Source of the DNA: an uncultured Planctomycetaceae bacterium
GTDB taxonomy: Bacteria; Planctomycetota; Planctomycetia; Pirellulales; Pirellulaceae
Length of the DNA stretch: 49,899 nucleotides
Assembly (NCBI GenBank): GCA_903927685.1
Contig: CAIYOB010001582.1
Coordinates: 1-49,899 of the forward strand
Direction of reading: 5' to 3'
The notes beneath the pieces were generated by a model. It did no database searches. It was not told the DNA's origin and worked only from the letters and a program-made list of their open reading frames with translations. Position 1 is the first letter of the stretch; the number at the start of each line of letters is the position of its first letter. The position numbers and the translations under genes are program-made. Shown one piece after another: positions 1-7,909 of this stretch.

Positions 1-394
1 ACCCGCCCGTGGCGTAGCCGTGCTGTTTCAGCATCGAGGCGATGGTGACTTCCTCGGCCCGCAGCGGCGTCCCGCCACCGTTCAGCCGCACCGAGGTGTG
101 GCCGCTGTGCTTGCCGGTCATCAGACAGCAGCGGGTCGGAGCGCAGACCGACGAGCCAGCCAGCAGGTTGTTGAACCGGATGCCCTCGGCCGCCATGCGG
201 TTCAGGTTCGGAGTCTCGATGGTCCGGCCGCCCATGAACGCCGGTTCGTAGTACCCCAATTCGTCCGACACGATGCAAATCACGTTGGTCTTGGCCGACG
301 GGACGGACTCGGCCGCGGGCAATATCGCCAGCGTGGGCGACGCGGACAGCACAGCCAGCAGCGAAGCCGTCGCGACGGGAAGCAGGTGTTTCAT
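1..394 (-). CDS. Sulfatase, 5' part only (runs off the left edge)
   Basis: The first 131 codons of a secreted sulfatase; the rest lies outside the window. Residues 1-28 look like a signal peptide (basic Lys2-His3, then a hydrophobic Leu/Ala stretch). The mature part opens with VICIVSDELG, the usual metal-binding strand, and continues with TPNLNRMAAEG. SSVCAPTR (residues 81-88) is the C-x-P-x-R signature whose Cys84 would be converted to formylglycine, so this is a Cys-type arylsulfatase acting on sulfate esters outside the cytoplasm. The start at 394 is chosen because GGAGGA stands 5-6 bases upstream. One oddity: the second metal-binding Asp of the common DDxG motif is Glu (D44-E45). It lies downstream of rpoD on the same strand but behind a strong terminator, so it is probably transcribed separately. 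Confidence 0.9.
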   Translation of the reverse strand, partial: MKHLLPVATASLLAVLSASPTLAILPAAESVPSAKTNVICIVSDELGYYEPAFMGGRTIETPNLNRMAAEGIRFNNLLAGSSVCAPTRCCLMTGKHSGHTSVRLNGGGTPLRAEEVTIASMLKQHGYATGG

Positions 395-478
395 GCGATC
401 CTCCGGAGTGTTGAGATGCCAAGCACGAGAATTGACAACGCCCCAACAGGCCAAGGGGGGATGTCCGGCGGTCCAAAA

Positions 479-541
479 AGCACAAAACGCAAGCGAGGAA
501 GGCCCGTACCAGTTGGGCCCATACTCGCTTGCGCTTTGTGT
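479..541 (-). terminator. Intrinsic terminator downstream of rpoD
   Basis: A 17-bp arm at 481-497 pairs with 524-540 with one mismatch. An inner stem (GGCCC 501-505 with GGGCC 515-519) extends the hairpin. Read on the minus strand, the stem is followed by CTTTTTGG, a short U-run. It begins 24 bases past the sigma factor stop codon and separates that gene from the sulfatase. Confidence 0.75.
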
Positions 542-564
542 TCGGCTGTCTGGGAATGTCGAGT

Positions 565-2139
565 TCAGTCCAGGAAGCCAACCAGTTCCTGGCTGCGGCT
601 GGGCTGCTGCAGTTTGCGGACGGCCTTGGCTTCGATCTGCCGGATGCGTTCCCGGGTGACCTTGAAGATGTGGCCGACTTCTTCCAGCGTATAGCTGTAG
701 CCGTCGCCCAGCCCGTACCGCAACTTGATGATCTCGCGTTCGCGGTAGCTGAGTGTCTTCAGCACCTTGTTGATCCGCGTCCGCAGCATCTCTTGCGATG
801 CGCCGGCGGCCGGGCTCTCCGCCGTGCCATCGGGCAACAGGTCGCCAAAGTGGCTGTCCTCGCTGTTGCCAACCGGCCGGTCCAGGCTGATTGGATAGCG
901 GCTCATCGCCAGCACGCGACGGGCTTCCTCGACGGTCGTGTCCGCGCGGCGAGCGACTTCTTCCAGCGTCGGCTCGCGGCCTTTCTCCTGCAACAATTGC
1001 CGCGACACGTTCCGCACCCGCGACATGGTCTCGACCATGTGGACCGGGATCCGGATCGTGCGGCTTTGATCGGCCACCGCGCGGGTGATCGCCTGGCGAA
1101 TCCACCAAGTGGCGTACGTGCAAAATTTGAATCCGCGGCGATACTCGAACTTGTCGACCGCCCGCATCAGGCCGGCGTTACCCTCTTGGATCAGATCCAG
1201 GAAGCTCAGTCCGCGATTGCGGTACTTCTTGGCGATCGAGACCACCAACCGCAGGTTGCCTTCGGACAGTTCCCGTTTGGCCTGCTGGTACTCGGAGTAC
1301 ACCACCTTGAGAAACGCGATCCGATTCGCCAAGCTGCGCGGCGTCTCTTGGGTCGCGTTCAGGATGTTGCGGTACTCCTTGATCCACTGCTCGCGTTCTT
1401 CCTGCGGCTTGCGATCGACCTTGGTATCCCGGATCTTGGCCTGCAACTCGTTCAGTCGTTTGGAGAAATTCTCCAGCACGGGGATGAACTGTTCGATCTT
1501 CTGGGTCCGCAGGCCCAGTTCCTCGATCAACCGTACGGCTCGGCGGCGGCGGCGTGACAATCGCTGCCAGGCGTCGCGCCGGCGTTTCTTCGGGAACGAC
1601 TTGCCCAGCGCGACCCGGTAGTCGTGCCGATTCCGCTTCAACAGCACTTCCAGCGTGCGCAGGTTATGGGGAATCCGGCCCAGGATCTGCTCTTTCTCCA
1701 AGCGATCCGTGACGGAAACCTGGACCGTCCGGTCGAATGGCAACTCGCCGTCGAAAACCCGCTTGAGGGTGCGGAAAGCCATTTGAATGACATAGTCGCA
1801 CTCCAGCAGCCGAGCGCGAAACCGGCGACGGGTGATTTCAATTCTCCGCGCCAAGCGGATTTCCTCTTGCCGAGTCAGCAAGGGAATCTCGCCCATCTGG
1901 GTCAGGTACATCCGCACTGGATCGTCGGACCAGGTCTCTGTGTCCTCTTCGATCCCGGCCAGCAAGTCTTCGTCTTCTTTCAGGTCCTGGATGTCCGCTT
2001 CGACTTCGGGAGGCGGGTCGATCAAATCCTCGTCGTCACTGTCGTCGACCTCCTCAAGCGGTAAGCTGCGCAGGCTCTCCTCATCATCTGGGGTTCGAAT
2101 GACTTCGTCTTCAAACTCTTCAAGCAGCGCGTCGTACAA
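565..2139 (-). CDS. rpoD: RNA polymerase sigma-70 factor, RpoD/SigA type
   Basis: Directs RNA polymerase to housekeeping promoters. An acidic N-terminus of about 65 residues is followed by region 1.2 ([19 protein letters not shown]), a charged non-conserved segment of roughly 150 residues, and region 2 with [20 protein letters not shown], the core-binding [17 protein letters not shown] and the -10-reading [10 protein letters not shown]. Region 3 follows, then region 4.2 ([20 protein letters not shown]) near the C-terminus, ending [10 protein letters not shown] as in primary sigma factors. The usual globular region 1.1 is not recognisable; only a short Asp/Glu-rich segment stands in its place. 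The start is uncertain: the frame is open to GTG at 2160, but AGGAG at 2147-2151 lies 7 bases before TTG at 2139, giving 524 residues. Whether it is the sole primary sigma or a paralogue cannot be told from one window. Confidence 0.93.
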   Translation of the reverse strand: MYDALLEEFEDEVIRTPDDEESLRSLPLEEVDDSDDEDLIDPPPEVEADIQDLKEDEDLLAGIEEDTETWSDDPVRMYLTQMGEIPLLTRQEEIRLARRIEITRRRFRARLLECDYVIQMAFRTLKRVFDGELPFDRTVQVSVTDRLEKEQILGRIPHNLRTLEVLLKRNRHDYRVALGKSFPKKRRRDAWQRLSRRRRRAVRLIEELGLRTQKIEQFIPVLENFSKRLNELQAKIRDTKVDRKPQEEREQWIKEYRNILNATQETPRSLANRIAFLKVVYSEYQQAKRELSEGNLRLVVSIAKKYRNRGLSFLDLIQEGNAGLMRAVDKFEYRRGFKFCTYATWWIRQAITRAVADQSRTIRIPVHMVETMSRVRNVSRQLLQEKGREPTLEEVARRADTTVEEARRVLAMSRYPISLDRPVGNSEDSHFGDLLPDGTAESPAAGASQEMLRTRINKVLKTLSYREREIIKLRYGLGDGYSYTLEEVGHIFKVTRERIRQIEAKAVRKLQQPSRSQELVGFLD

Positions 2140-2695
2140 GGCAATACTCCTCACCAACACTCCGTTCGACCACTAACCGCGGGACGCGAACACAACAAGA
2201 AACCTCCTGCGCCTCCATCGAATCATTCAGAGCCCTCAGCTAGCACGGCAATACCTCCCGTTGCAGGAAATACGACTCATCTGCAGCTAGGAACCCGATT
2301 CACCGCCGTTCCTTCAAGTTGTCCTGGGCAACCAATTGTACCACTCTGTCGGAAGGCGTTCGTCCGAAGTACAAAATTGGTAAGAAATTACGCGCTATGC
2401 GCAAGTAGGGACTGCGGAAATCTTTCCCAAGTTCGCCAGTCTTCCAGCTGGGAAGGAACGCCATCGGGCATCCGGATACAGCGAGTTCGCATGCCTCTTC
2501 TATGGGGGCTGAGAGAGTGCTGGTTGCGCAATGCAGGAGCGAACTGGCTGCCGAGGCGTCACATAGATTCTAACCCGGCGGACGGCTAGGTCCAGAGGCT
2601 CAAACCAAAAACTCGGAATAAACTGTCCTCGGGCCAAACCTGTCGTGGAAACGCCGGCTGGGGGCGTTATAACAATGTCGAAAGGAGATCTTGCT
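2140..2695. other. Divergent intergenic region between rpoD and the SDR gene
   Basis: 556 bases with no convincing gene. It must hold the rpoD and SDR promoters. The main structure is a long imperfect hairpin at 2331-2381 (separate entry). Small palindromes GCGCTATGCGC (about 2392-2402) and TTGCGCAA (about 2523-2530) are also present. No tRNA or known riboswitch was recognised. Confidence 0.6.
2331..2381. promoter_or_regulatory. Imperfect 51-base stem-loop upstream of rpoD
   Basis: ACCAATTGTAC (2331-2341) pairs with GTACAAAATTGGT (2369-2381) except for a two-base bulge. Inside, TCGGA (2349-2353) pairs with TCCGA (2363-2367). It sits about 190 bases upstream of the sigma factor start, in an unusually AT-rich patch. 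It may be an rpoD leader structure, an operator or a terminator for an upstream transcript; the sequence alone does not decide. Confidence 0.4.
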
Positions 2696-3478
2696 GTGTC
2701 GATCGCAGAACTACGCGGAAAGACCGCTTTGGTGACGGGTGCCAGCCTGGGGATCGGACGTGCCACGGCGATTGCACTGGGACGCTGTGGGGCCAACGTC
2801 GTGGTGAACTACCGCTCGCATCCGGACGCGGCCGACGAGGTGGTCCAGGCCGTCCGCGCTGTGGGAGCGGAGGCGATTGCCGTGCAGGCCGATGTTGCGG
2901 ACCAGGTCGCCGTCGAGCGACTGGTCGCCGCGGCGGTGACCCAATTTGGTTCACTGGACATCGCCATCAGCAATGCGGCCTCCAGCGAGCGGGAGATGTT
3001 CCACGAAGCGGACATGGCGGCGTTTCGACGCACAGTCGACGTGACCATGTGGGGGGCCTTTCACCTGTTGCGAGCGGCCGCTCGGCAGATGCTGGGCCAA
3101 GGCCCGGGCGGCGTGATTGTGATGGTTAGCTCACCACATGCATACATTCCGGTGCCTAAGTCGATGGCCTACAACATGTCCAAAGCGGCGGTCGATATGA
3201 TGGCCAAGACGGCCGCCATCGAACTGGCGCGATCCGGCATCCGCGTGAATATCGTACACCCCGGCTGGACGGATACGCCGGGCGAGCGGAAGTACGCCAC
3301 CGAGGAATCACTCCGCAACGCCGGGAGTTTCATCCCGCTGGGCCGTCTGGGCACGTCCGACGAGGTCGCCGAAGCGATCCTTGTCCTGTGCGATCCCCGG
3401 CACGCCTACATGACCGGCACCTCGCTGCTGGTCGATGGCGGAATCAGTCTGCCCTGGTGGTCGCTGCCGCTGGAGTGA
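2696..3478 (+). CDS. SDR-family NAD(P)-dependent oxidoreductase
   Basis: A classical short-chain dehydrogenase of 260 residues, presumably cytoplasmic. The Rossmann cofactor motif TGASLGIG (residues 14-21) follows the first strand. NAAS is the structural NAG-like motif. The active site is YNMSK (Tyr-x-x-x-Lys), with a Ser about 15 residues before it in MVSSPH. The tail TGTSLLVDGGISLPWW is the usual substrate-loop/C-terminal strand of the glucose-1-dehydrogenase/FabG-like group; the substrate cannot be read from sequence. GTG at 2696 is preferred because AAAGGAG at 2681-2687 is perfectly spaced and the protein then begins MSIAELRGKTALVTG. ATG at 2675 and GTG at 2645 are in frame but lack such a site. 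It stands alone on the plus strand, divergent from rpoD. Confidence 0.88.
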   Translation: MSIAELRGKTALVTGASLGIGRATAIALGRCGANVVVNYRSHPDAADEVVQAVRAVGAEAIAVQADVADQVAVERLVAAAVTQFGSLDIAISNAASSEREMFHEADMAAFRRTVDVTMWGAFHLLRAAARQMLGQGPGGVIVMVSSPHAYIPVPKSMAYNMSKAAVDMMAKTAAIELARSGIRVNIVHPGWTDTPGERKYATEESLRNAGSFIPLGRLGTSDEVAEAILVLCDPRHAYMTGTSLLVDGGISLPWWSLPLE

Positions 3479-3619
3479 CGATCTGGAGTGACGATCTGCG
3501 CATTGGCAACGGCGCGGCAACGTGCTAAGGTGTTTCTGCGGTAGACACCAATCCCTGCCCCGAACCGCGGCGGCACACGCCGCTGCCTCGGCTCCGCACC
3601 CTCAACCAGGAGTCACGCC

Positions 3620-5407
3620 ATGCGATTCCCACGCACCCTCGCCTTGCTGCTATTCGGTTCCTTGATCGTGGTGACCGGTACGCCGGCCGTCGCAACCGAC
3701 TTGTACGTCGCCCCCGGCGGCGACGATGCGAACCCGGGCACCCAAGACAAACCGCTGGCGACAGTCGCCCGAGCCCGCGACGCCGTGCGGCAGCAGATCG
3801 CGGCCGGGCTGAAGGCCGACGTCACGGTGCATCTGCGGGCGGGGATCTACCGCATCGGCAAGCCGTTGGTCTTCGGTCTCGAGGACTCGGGAAACGAGAA
3901 CTTCGCGGTGACCTACGCCGCCCATCCCGGCGAAACCGTGGTGATCAGCGGCGGCCGGCCGATCACGGGCTGGAAACGCGGCGAGGGCGAGGTCTGGGTT
4001 GCGCCGGTACCGGGTGTCAAAGAATGGAACTGGAATTTCCGTCACCTGTTCGTCAACGGGCGGCGGGCGGTTCGAGCGCGGACGCCCAACGCGGATGCCG
4101 AGAACCCCGACTGGCAATTGAAAGGCGCCGACTTGGCTGCCGACCTGTCGCGGTACACGCTGACGCTGCCGCCGGGACTGCTGGGCGACTGGAGCAACCC
4201 GTCTGACATTGAGGTCATGGTCGCCGGCAACTGGGAGATTAACCGCTTGCCCGTGCAGAGCATCGATCGCGCAGCAGGTGTCGTAGTGCTGGCGCCGCCG
4301 CACGCCCAGGGCCATGATGCGATTCGGCCAGCGCCCGGGCGATGGTGCCATTTCGTCGGCGCTCCCGAACTGCTGGACCAGCCTGGCGAGTGGTACCTGG
4401 ATCGCCCCACCGCCACGCTGCGGTACTGGCCGCTGGCCGACGAGGACATGGCCACGGCCGAAGTGATCGCGCCGGTTGCCGAGCGTTTGATCGAGGTCAA
4501 AGGGCAGGCGGATCGGCCGGTGCGAAACCTGCATTTCCGCGGCTTGCGGTTCGAACACACGGACCTCGAACTGCCGCCGGGCGGGTACCTGGGCATCCAA
4601 GCCTGCCACTGCACAACCGGGACGAAATGGACCGACGCTTGGGGACGCGTGCCGGCCGCGATCCGTTGGGACTACGTGGAGAAGTCCAGTCTCGAGGACT
4701 GCGTGCTGACGCGACTGGGCGGTTGCGGCGTCGAACTGGTGACGGCGTGCCACGACAACCTGATCCAAGGCAACGAGATCACGGACGTCAGCGGCAACGG
4801 AATCATGCTGGGCGGTCCGCGGGCGGAGGCCGAGGTGCCCAAGCGCAACCGGATCAGCAACAACCATGTCCATGCCTGCGGCGTCGAGTACTATGGCGCG
4901 GTGGGCATCTGGGTCGGCTTTGCCCAACAGGCGGTGATCGCCCACAACCTGGTCCACGGCCTGCCCTACAGCGGTGTCTCCGTCGGCTGGCAGTGGAACC
5001 CCGAGCCGACGCCCTGCAAGCAGAACACGATTGAGTACAACCACATCTACGACGTGATGAACCGCTTGTGCGACGGCGGTTGCATCTACACACTGGGCTT
5101 CCAGCCCGGCACCGTGATCCGCGGCAACCACTTGCACGGCGCCCACCGCAGCCGCTATGCCCAGGGTGCTCCGAACAACGGCATGTTCATCGACGAGGGC
5201 AGCAAGGGATTCCTGTTCGAGCAGAACGTGATCTACGACACGGCCGCGGAACTGGTCCGTTTCAACCAATGCCAGCGCGAATGGCACACGTGGCAGGACA
5301 ATCATTTCGGCCCGGCCGACGAAGTCAAGGCGGCGGGCCAAGCCATCATCGCCCAAGCGGGCCTGGAACCAACCTATCGCCAGCGATTGACCGATGGGCA
5401 ACCGTAA
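3620..5407 (+). CDS. Secreted right-handed parallel beta-helix protein
   Basis: A 595-residue exported protein with a signal peptide (residues 1-25, ending TPAVATDLYV). The DLYVAPGGDDANPGT opening and the PLATVARARDAVRQ segment are typical of planctomycete and Bacteroidetes beta-helix proteins related to polysaccharide lyases and pectate-lyase-like enzymes. Residues 60-330 form a lead-in domain. From about 330 to 560 there are repeated short strands with N-x-I/V turns (NLIQGNEITDVSGNGIMLGG, NRISNNHVHACG, NTIEYNHIYDV, GTVIRGNHLHGAH), the solenoid coils of the fold. No catalytic set was identified, so activity on a polysaccharide is inference. AGGAG lies 8 bases before the ATG. A dispersed palindromic repeat begins about 40 bases after the stop. 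Confidence 0.82.
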   Translation: MRFPRTLALLLFGSLIVVTGTPAVATDLYVAPGGDDANPGTQDKPLATVARARDAVRQQIAAGLKADVTVHLRAGIYRIGKPLVFGLEDSGNENFAVTYAAHPGETVVISGGRPITGWKRGEGEVWVAPVPGVKEWNWNFRHLFVNGRRAVRARTPNADAENPDWQLKGADLAADLSRYTLTLPPGLLGDWSNPSDIEVMVAGNWEINRLPVQSIDRAAGVVVLAPPHAQGHDAIRPAPGRWCHFVGAPELLDQPGEWYLDRPTATLRYWPLADEDMATAEVIAPVAERLIEVKGQADRPVRNLHFRGLRFEHTDLELPPGGYLGIQACHCTTGTKWTDAWGRVPAAIRWDYVEKSSLEDCVLTRLGGCGVELVTACHDNLIQGNEITDVSGNGIMLGGPRAEAEVPKRNRISNNHVHACGVEYYGAVGIWVGFAQQAVIAHNLVHGLPYSGVSVGWQWNPEPTPCKQNTIEYNHIYDVMNRLCDGGCIYTLGFQPGTVIRGNHLHGAHRSRYAQGAPNNGMFIDEGSKGFLFEQNVIYDTAAELVRFNQCQREWHTWQDNHFGPADEVKAAGQAIIAQAGLEPTYRQRLTDGQP

Positions 5408-5410
5408 ATT

Positions 5411-5541
5411 GCCGGCCCACAGGCGGTGCTTTCAAGGTTGCGAGAGAGGTGGCTGGGGGCGAGCGCGGCGAGCCCCCAGGAGCCCGAATTTCCGGGGGCT
5501 CGCTGCGCTCGACCCCGGCCACCCGTCGCCGGCCCACAGGC
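5411..5541. repeat. Dispersed palindromic element (family I, copy A) with flanking 14-bp direct repeats
   Basis: An imperfect inverted repeat at 5449-5524: left arm GGTGGCTGGGGGCGAGCG..., right arm GGGGGCTCGCTGCGCTCGAC followed by CCCGGCCACCC. Identical 14-mers GCCGGCCCACAGGC flank it at 5411-5424 and 5528-5541. It fills the gap between the convergent beta-helix and tyrS genes. The same arms recur at 13117-13286, 37185-37273 and 49835-49899. Confidence 0.7.
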
Positions 5542-5542
5542 C

Positions 5543-6829
5543 TTACTCGGCAAACCGCAGCAGGGCGTAGTTCTTCTTGCCGCTCCGCAGGACGAGCACC
5601 GTTTCGCTGGCCAGGTGCGAGGCGTTCAGCTTCGCCTCCAGGTCGCCGATCCGGCGGTTGTTGACGTACGCCCCGCCCTGCTGAATCGTGCGGCGGGCGT
5701 CGCCTTTGCTTTTGGCCAGCCCGGCTTCGGTCAGGGCGTCGATCAGCGGCAGGCCCTCGCCGGCCAGCCGCTCGCGCGGCAATTGCTTGCTGGGCACGTC
5801 GGCAAAGATCTCGACCAGTTGGGCGTCGTTCAAGTCGGCGATCTCGGCGCCGAAGAACATCTCGGTGGCCTGTCGCGCGGTTGCCAACCCCGCGTCGCCA
5901 TGAACCAGCCGCGTCAGTTCCTCGGCCAGTCGCTTCTGGCTCTGCCGCAGATGCGGCTCGGCCGCGCGGGACTGGTCCAGCGATTCAACCTCCTCGCGGC
6001 TCAGTTCGGTGAGCGCTCGCAGGCAGTTACCGGCGTCGGCGTCAGCCACGTTGATCCAGTATTGGTAGAAGGCGTAGGGACTGGTCCGGTCGGCGGCGAG
6101 CCAGATGGTGCCCCGTTCCGTCTTGCCCATCTTGGTCCCGTCGGACTTGGTCAGCAGCGGGCACGTCAGGCCGTACAGCTGAACGCCGCGCATCCGCCGC
6201 GCCAAGTCGATCCCGGCGGTGATGTTGCCCCACTGGTCGCTGCCGCCAGCCTGCAGTTGGCAGCCGTAGTGGTCGTTCAGGTGGACGAAATCGTAGGCTT
6301 GCAGCAGCATGTAGCTGAACTCGGTGTAGCTCAGGCCCCCGTCCGTCCGCTCCAGGCGGCCCTTGACCGAGTCCTTGCTGAGCATCACGTTGACGGGAAA
6401 GTTCTTGCCGATGTCGCGGAGGAAGTCCAGGAAGCTGAAACTGCGCATCCAGTCGAAGTTGTTCACCAGCACGGCCGACTGCGGCCCGCAGTCAAAATCC
6501 AGGAATTGCCGCATCTGTTGTTCCAGGCCGGCGACGTTGGCCCGCAGCATTTCGACGGACATCAAGTTGCGTTCTTCGCTCTTGCCGCTGGGGTCGCCGA
6601 TCATCCCGGTCGCGCCGCCGACCAAAGCGATCGGCCGATGCCCGGCGCGCTGAAACCGGCGGAGCGTCAGCAACGGCAGCAGGCTGCCGACGTGCAAGCT
6701 GGACGCCGTCGGGTCGAACCCCACGTACAGGGTTCGCGAACCGGTGTTCAGCCACTCGGGCAAGTAGCGATCGTCGGTAGTCTGTTGAATGAGTCCGCGC
6801 CATCCGAGGTCGGCGAAAATGTCGTTCAA
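5543..6829 (-). CDS. tyrS: Tyrosyl-tRNA synthetase
   Basis: Charges tRNA-Tyr with tyrosine in the cytoplasm. The class I catalytic domain opens with TLYVGFDPTASSLHVGS, where HVGS (residues 46-49) is the HIGH signature. GGATGMIGDPSGKS is the TyrRS-specific loop, and GGSDQWGNITAG lines the tyrosine/ATP pocket. KMGKT (233-237) is the KMSKS loop. The C-terminal S4-like RNA-binding domain covers LIDALTEAGLAKSKGDARR and ends LRFAE. The frame is open further upstream, but homologous length (about 420-430 residues) and GGAG 9 bases ahead favour TTG at 6829, giving MNDIFADLGWRG and 428 residues. No T-box leader was seen upstream. It is single-gene and convergent with the beta-helix gene. Confidence 0.95.
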   Translation of the reverse strand: MNDIFADLGWRGLIQQTTDDRYLPEWLNTGSRTLYVGFDPTASSLHVGSLLPLLTLRRFQRAGHRPIALVGGATGMIGDPSGKSEERNLMSVEMLRANVAGLEQQMRQFLDFDCGPQSAVLVNNFDWMRSFSFLDFLRDIGKNFPVNVMLSKDSVKGRLERTDGGLSYTEFSYMLLQAYDFVHLNDHYGCQLQAGGSDQWGNITAGIDLARRMRGVQLYGLTCPLLTKSDGTKMGKTERGTIWLAADRTSPYAFYQYWINVADADAGNCLRALTELSREEVESLDQSRAAEPHLRQSQKRLAEELTRLVHGDAGLATARQATEMFFGAEIADLNDAQLVEIFADVPSKQLPRERLAGEGLPLIDALTEAGLAKSKGDARRTIQQGGAYVNNRRIGDLEAKLNASHLASETVLVLRSGKKNYALLRFAE

Positions 6830-7180
6830 GGTCCTGGTCTCCAGAAAAACGCCACGCGAAGCGTGAGGGCTACGATGCGCCGCTGAAGTATGCCGAGAAT
6901 TGCGCCGGCGTGCAACCCGTATAGGCCGCCTTGACTGCATAGGGCGCCGCGAACAGGCACCTCCTGCCACCACCGTCGCTCCGAGTCGCGGCCGACGAGT
7001 AAAAGTCATTGCCTGACTGAACGTTCCGGATCACGCGGTCGTATTCGACTCGGCTGCAACCGATGATTCGTCGGCGCCTCGATGTCGGCGTCGACATTGT
7101 CTTCGTTCAAGGCCAACGGTACCATAAATCAGGCGGCGGTGCATTCGGCATCGCGACCAAGCAGCGTGAAAGGACTACCC
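6830..7180. other. Divergent intergenic region tyrS / retropepsin cassette
   Basis: About 350 bases without a credible gene. At 6851-6870 lies GCCACGCGAAGCGTGAGGGC, a short CACGC-gaa-GCGTG hairpin resembling a repeat common in planctomycete genomes (from memory, not searched). A palindrome and promoter-like hexamers at 7082-7125 are given separately. Confidence 0.5.
7082..7125 (+). promoter_or_regulatory. Candidate promoter and operator of the retropepsin cassette
   Basis: TTGTCT (7097-7102), a 17-base spacer and TACCAT (7120-7125) resemble a sigma-70 promoter about 55 bases before the first gene. The hairpin ATGTCG-GCGT-CGACAT (7082-7097) abuts and overlaps the -35 hexamer, where a regulator could bind. 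Pattern-based only. Confidence 0.35.
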
Positions 7181-7414
7181 ATGTCAATTGCAGAGCAGGC
7201 CAAGCGTGTCTACGAGGCACGCCTGAAGGCGGAACTCGAATCCAAGCACCGCGACCGGTTCGTCGCGATCGAGCCGGAATCGGAGTCGTTCTTCTTGGGC
7301 GACCAATTCATTGACGCGGCCCTGGCCGCCAAGAAGGCATTTCCCAATCGGAAGTCGTTCGTCATTCGCGTCGGCCATGAAGCTGCATTTCATATCGGAG
7401 GGTTCGCATCGTGA
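7181..7414 (+). CDS. Small hypothetical protein paired with a retropepsin-like protease (DUF5678-like)
   Basis: A 77-residue soluble protein beginning MSIAEQAKRVYEARLKAELE, a charged helix, followed by a small alpha/beta module (HRDRFVAIEPESESFFLG, then FIDAALAAKKAFPNRKSFVIRVGH). The pattern of a strand saying 'this is my value' followed by a helix and a second strand resembles the DUF5678-type small proteins; that resemblance is by eye and its role is unknown. ATG at 7181 has AAAGGA 7 bases before it; the frame is open further upstream but without a ribosome site. Its stop overlaps the next start by four bases (GTGA at 7411-7414), so the two are translationally coupled and the products probably work together. 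Confidence 0.72.
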   Translation: MSIAEQAKRVYEARLKAELESKHRDRFVAIEPESESFFLGDQFIDAALAAKKAFPNRKSFVIRVGHEAAFHIGGFAS

Positions 7415-7773
7415 TCGGCAAAGTCGATGACCGCAACCGCGCCCTCGTCGACCTTCAAGTCCGGCGAACGCCAAACTCTCCGGCTGCAAACGTGAGAGCT
7501 TGGATTGACACAGCATTCGACGGACACCTCGTCTTTCCCGCACCGCTGATCGAAGAACTCAAGCTCGAGCCCCTGGCGGAAACCGACGCAGTTTTGGCCG
7601 ATGGCAGCAAGGTCACCTTGGAGACATTCGTCTGCTATCTCGATTGGTTTGGAATCCTGATTCCACTGCAAGTGGTCGCGAACGTAGGCAAGCTCCCGCT
7701 TCTGGGAACCGGCCTACTCGAAACTCACGTCCTCCACATCGACTACGTGAACAAGGCACTGACGATCGACTGA
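7411..7773 (+). CDS. Clan AA retropepsin-like aspartic protease
   Basis: A 120-residue single-domain protein resembling the bacterial/archaeal clan AA aspartic protease family (TIGR03698-like). The catalytic motif is AWIDTAFDGHLVFP (residues 31-44), where Asp-Thr-Ala replaces the more usual Asp-Thr-Gly. The second hallmark, an Ile/Leu-Leu-Gly strand before the C-terminus, is PLLGTGLLETHVLHIDY. Such half-size proteins form a homodimer with one Asp from each subunit. GTG at 7411 is the start because it overlaps the upstream stop. A toxin/antidote or processing role with its partner is speculation. The gene pair is isolated, with no other gene on its strand nearby, as expected of a portable cassette. 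Confidence 0.78.
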   Translation: MIGKVDDRNRALVDLQVRRTPNSPAANVRAWIDTAFDGHLVFPAPLIEELKLEPLAETDAVLADGSKVTLETFVCYLDWFGILIPLQVVANVGKLPLLGTGLLETHVLHIDYVNKALTID

Positions 7774-7909
7774 CCCGACGAACGCGGCTTTCATGTCCTT
7801 CAATCAGGAATGATTATTGCTCTTCCGCGGAGAGTTGCAACGGCGACGGCACGCGAATCCGCGGAATCGTCTGGCGTCGAGATTTTCAACGGTAGCAGTG
7901 TCTGCTGGT

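Noticed and set aside
2161..2695. A tRNA or known riboswitch in the rpoD/SDR gap.
   Set aside because: No cloverleaf, T-loop consensus or known aptamer pattern could be found; only a simple hairpin.
5426..6886. A 486-codon plus-strand frame antisense to tyrS.
   Set aside because: tyrS has all class I synthetase motifs; the plus-strand frame has none and begins inside a palindromic repeat.
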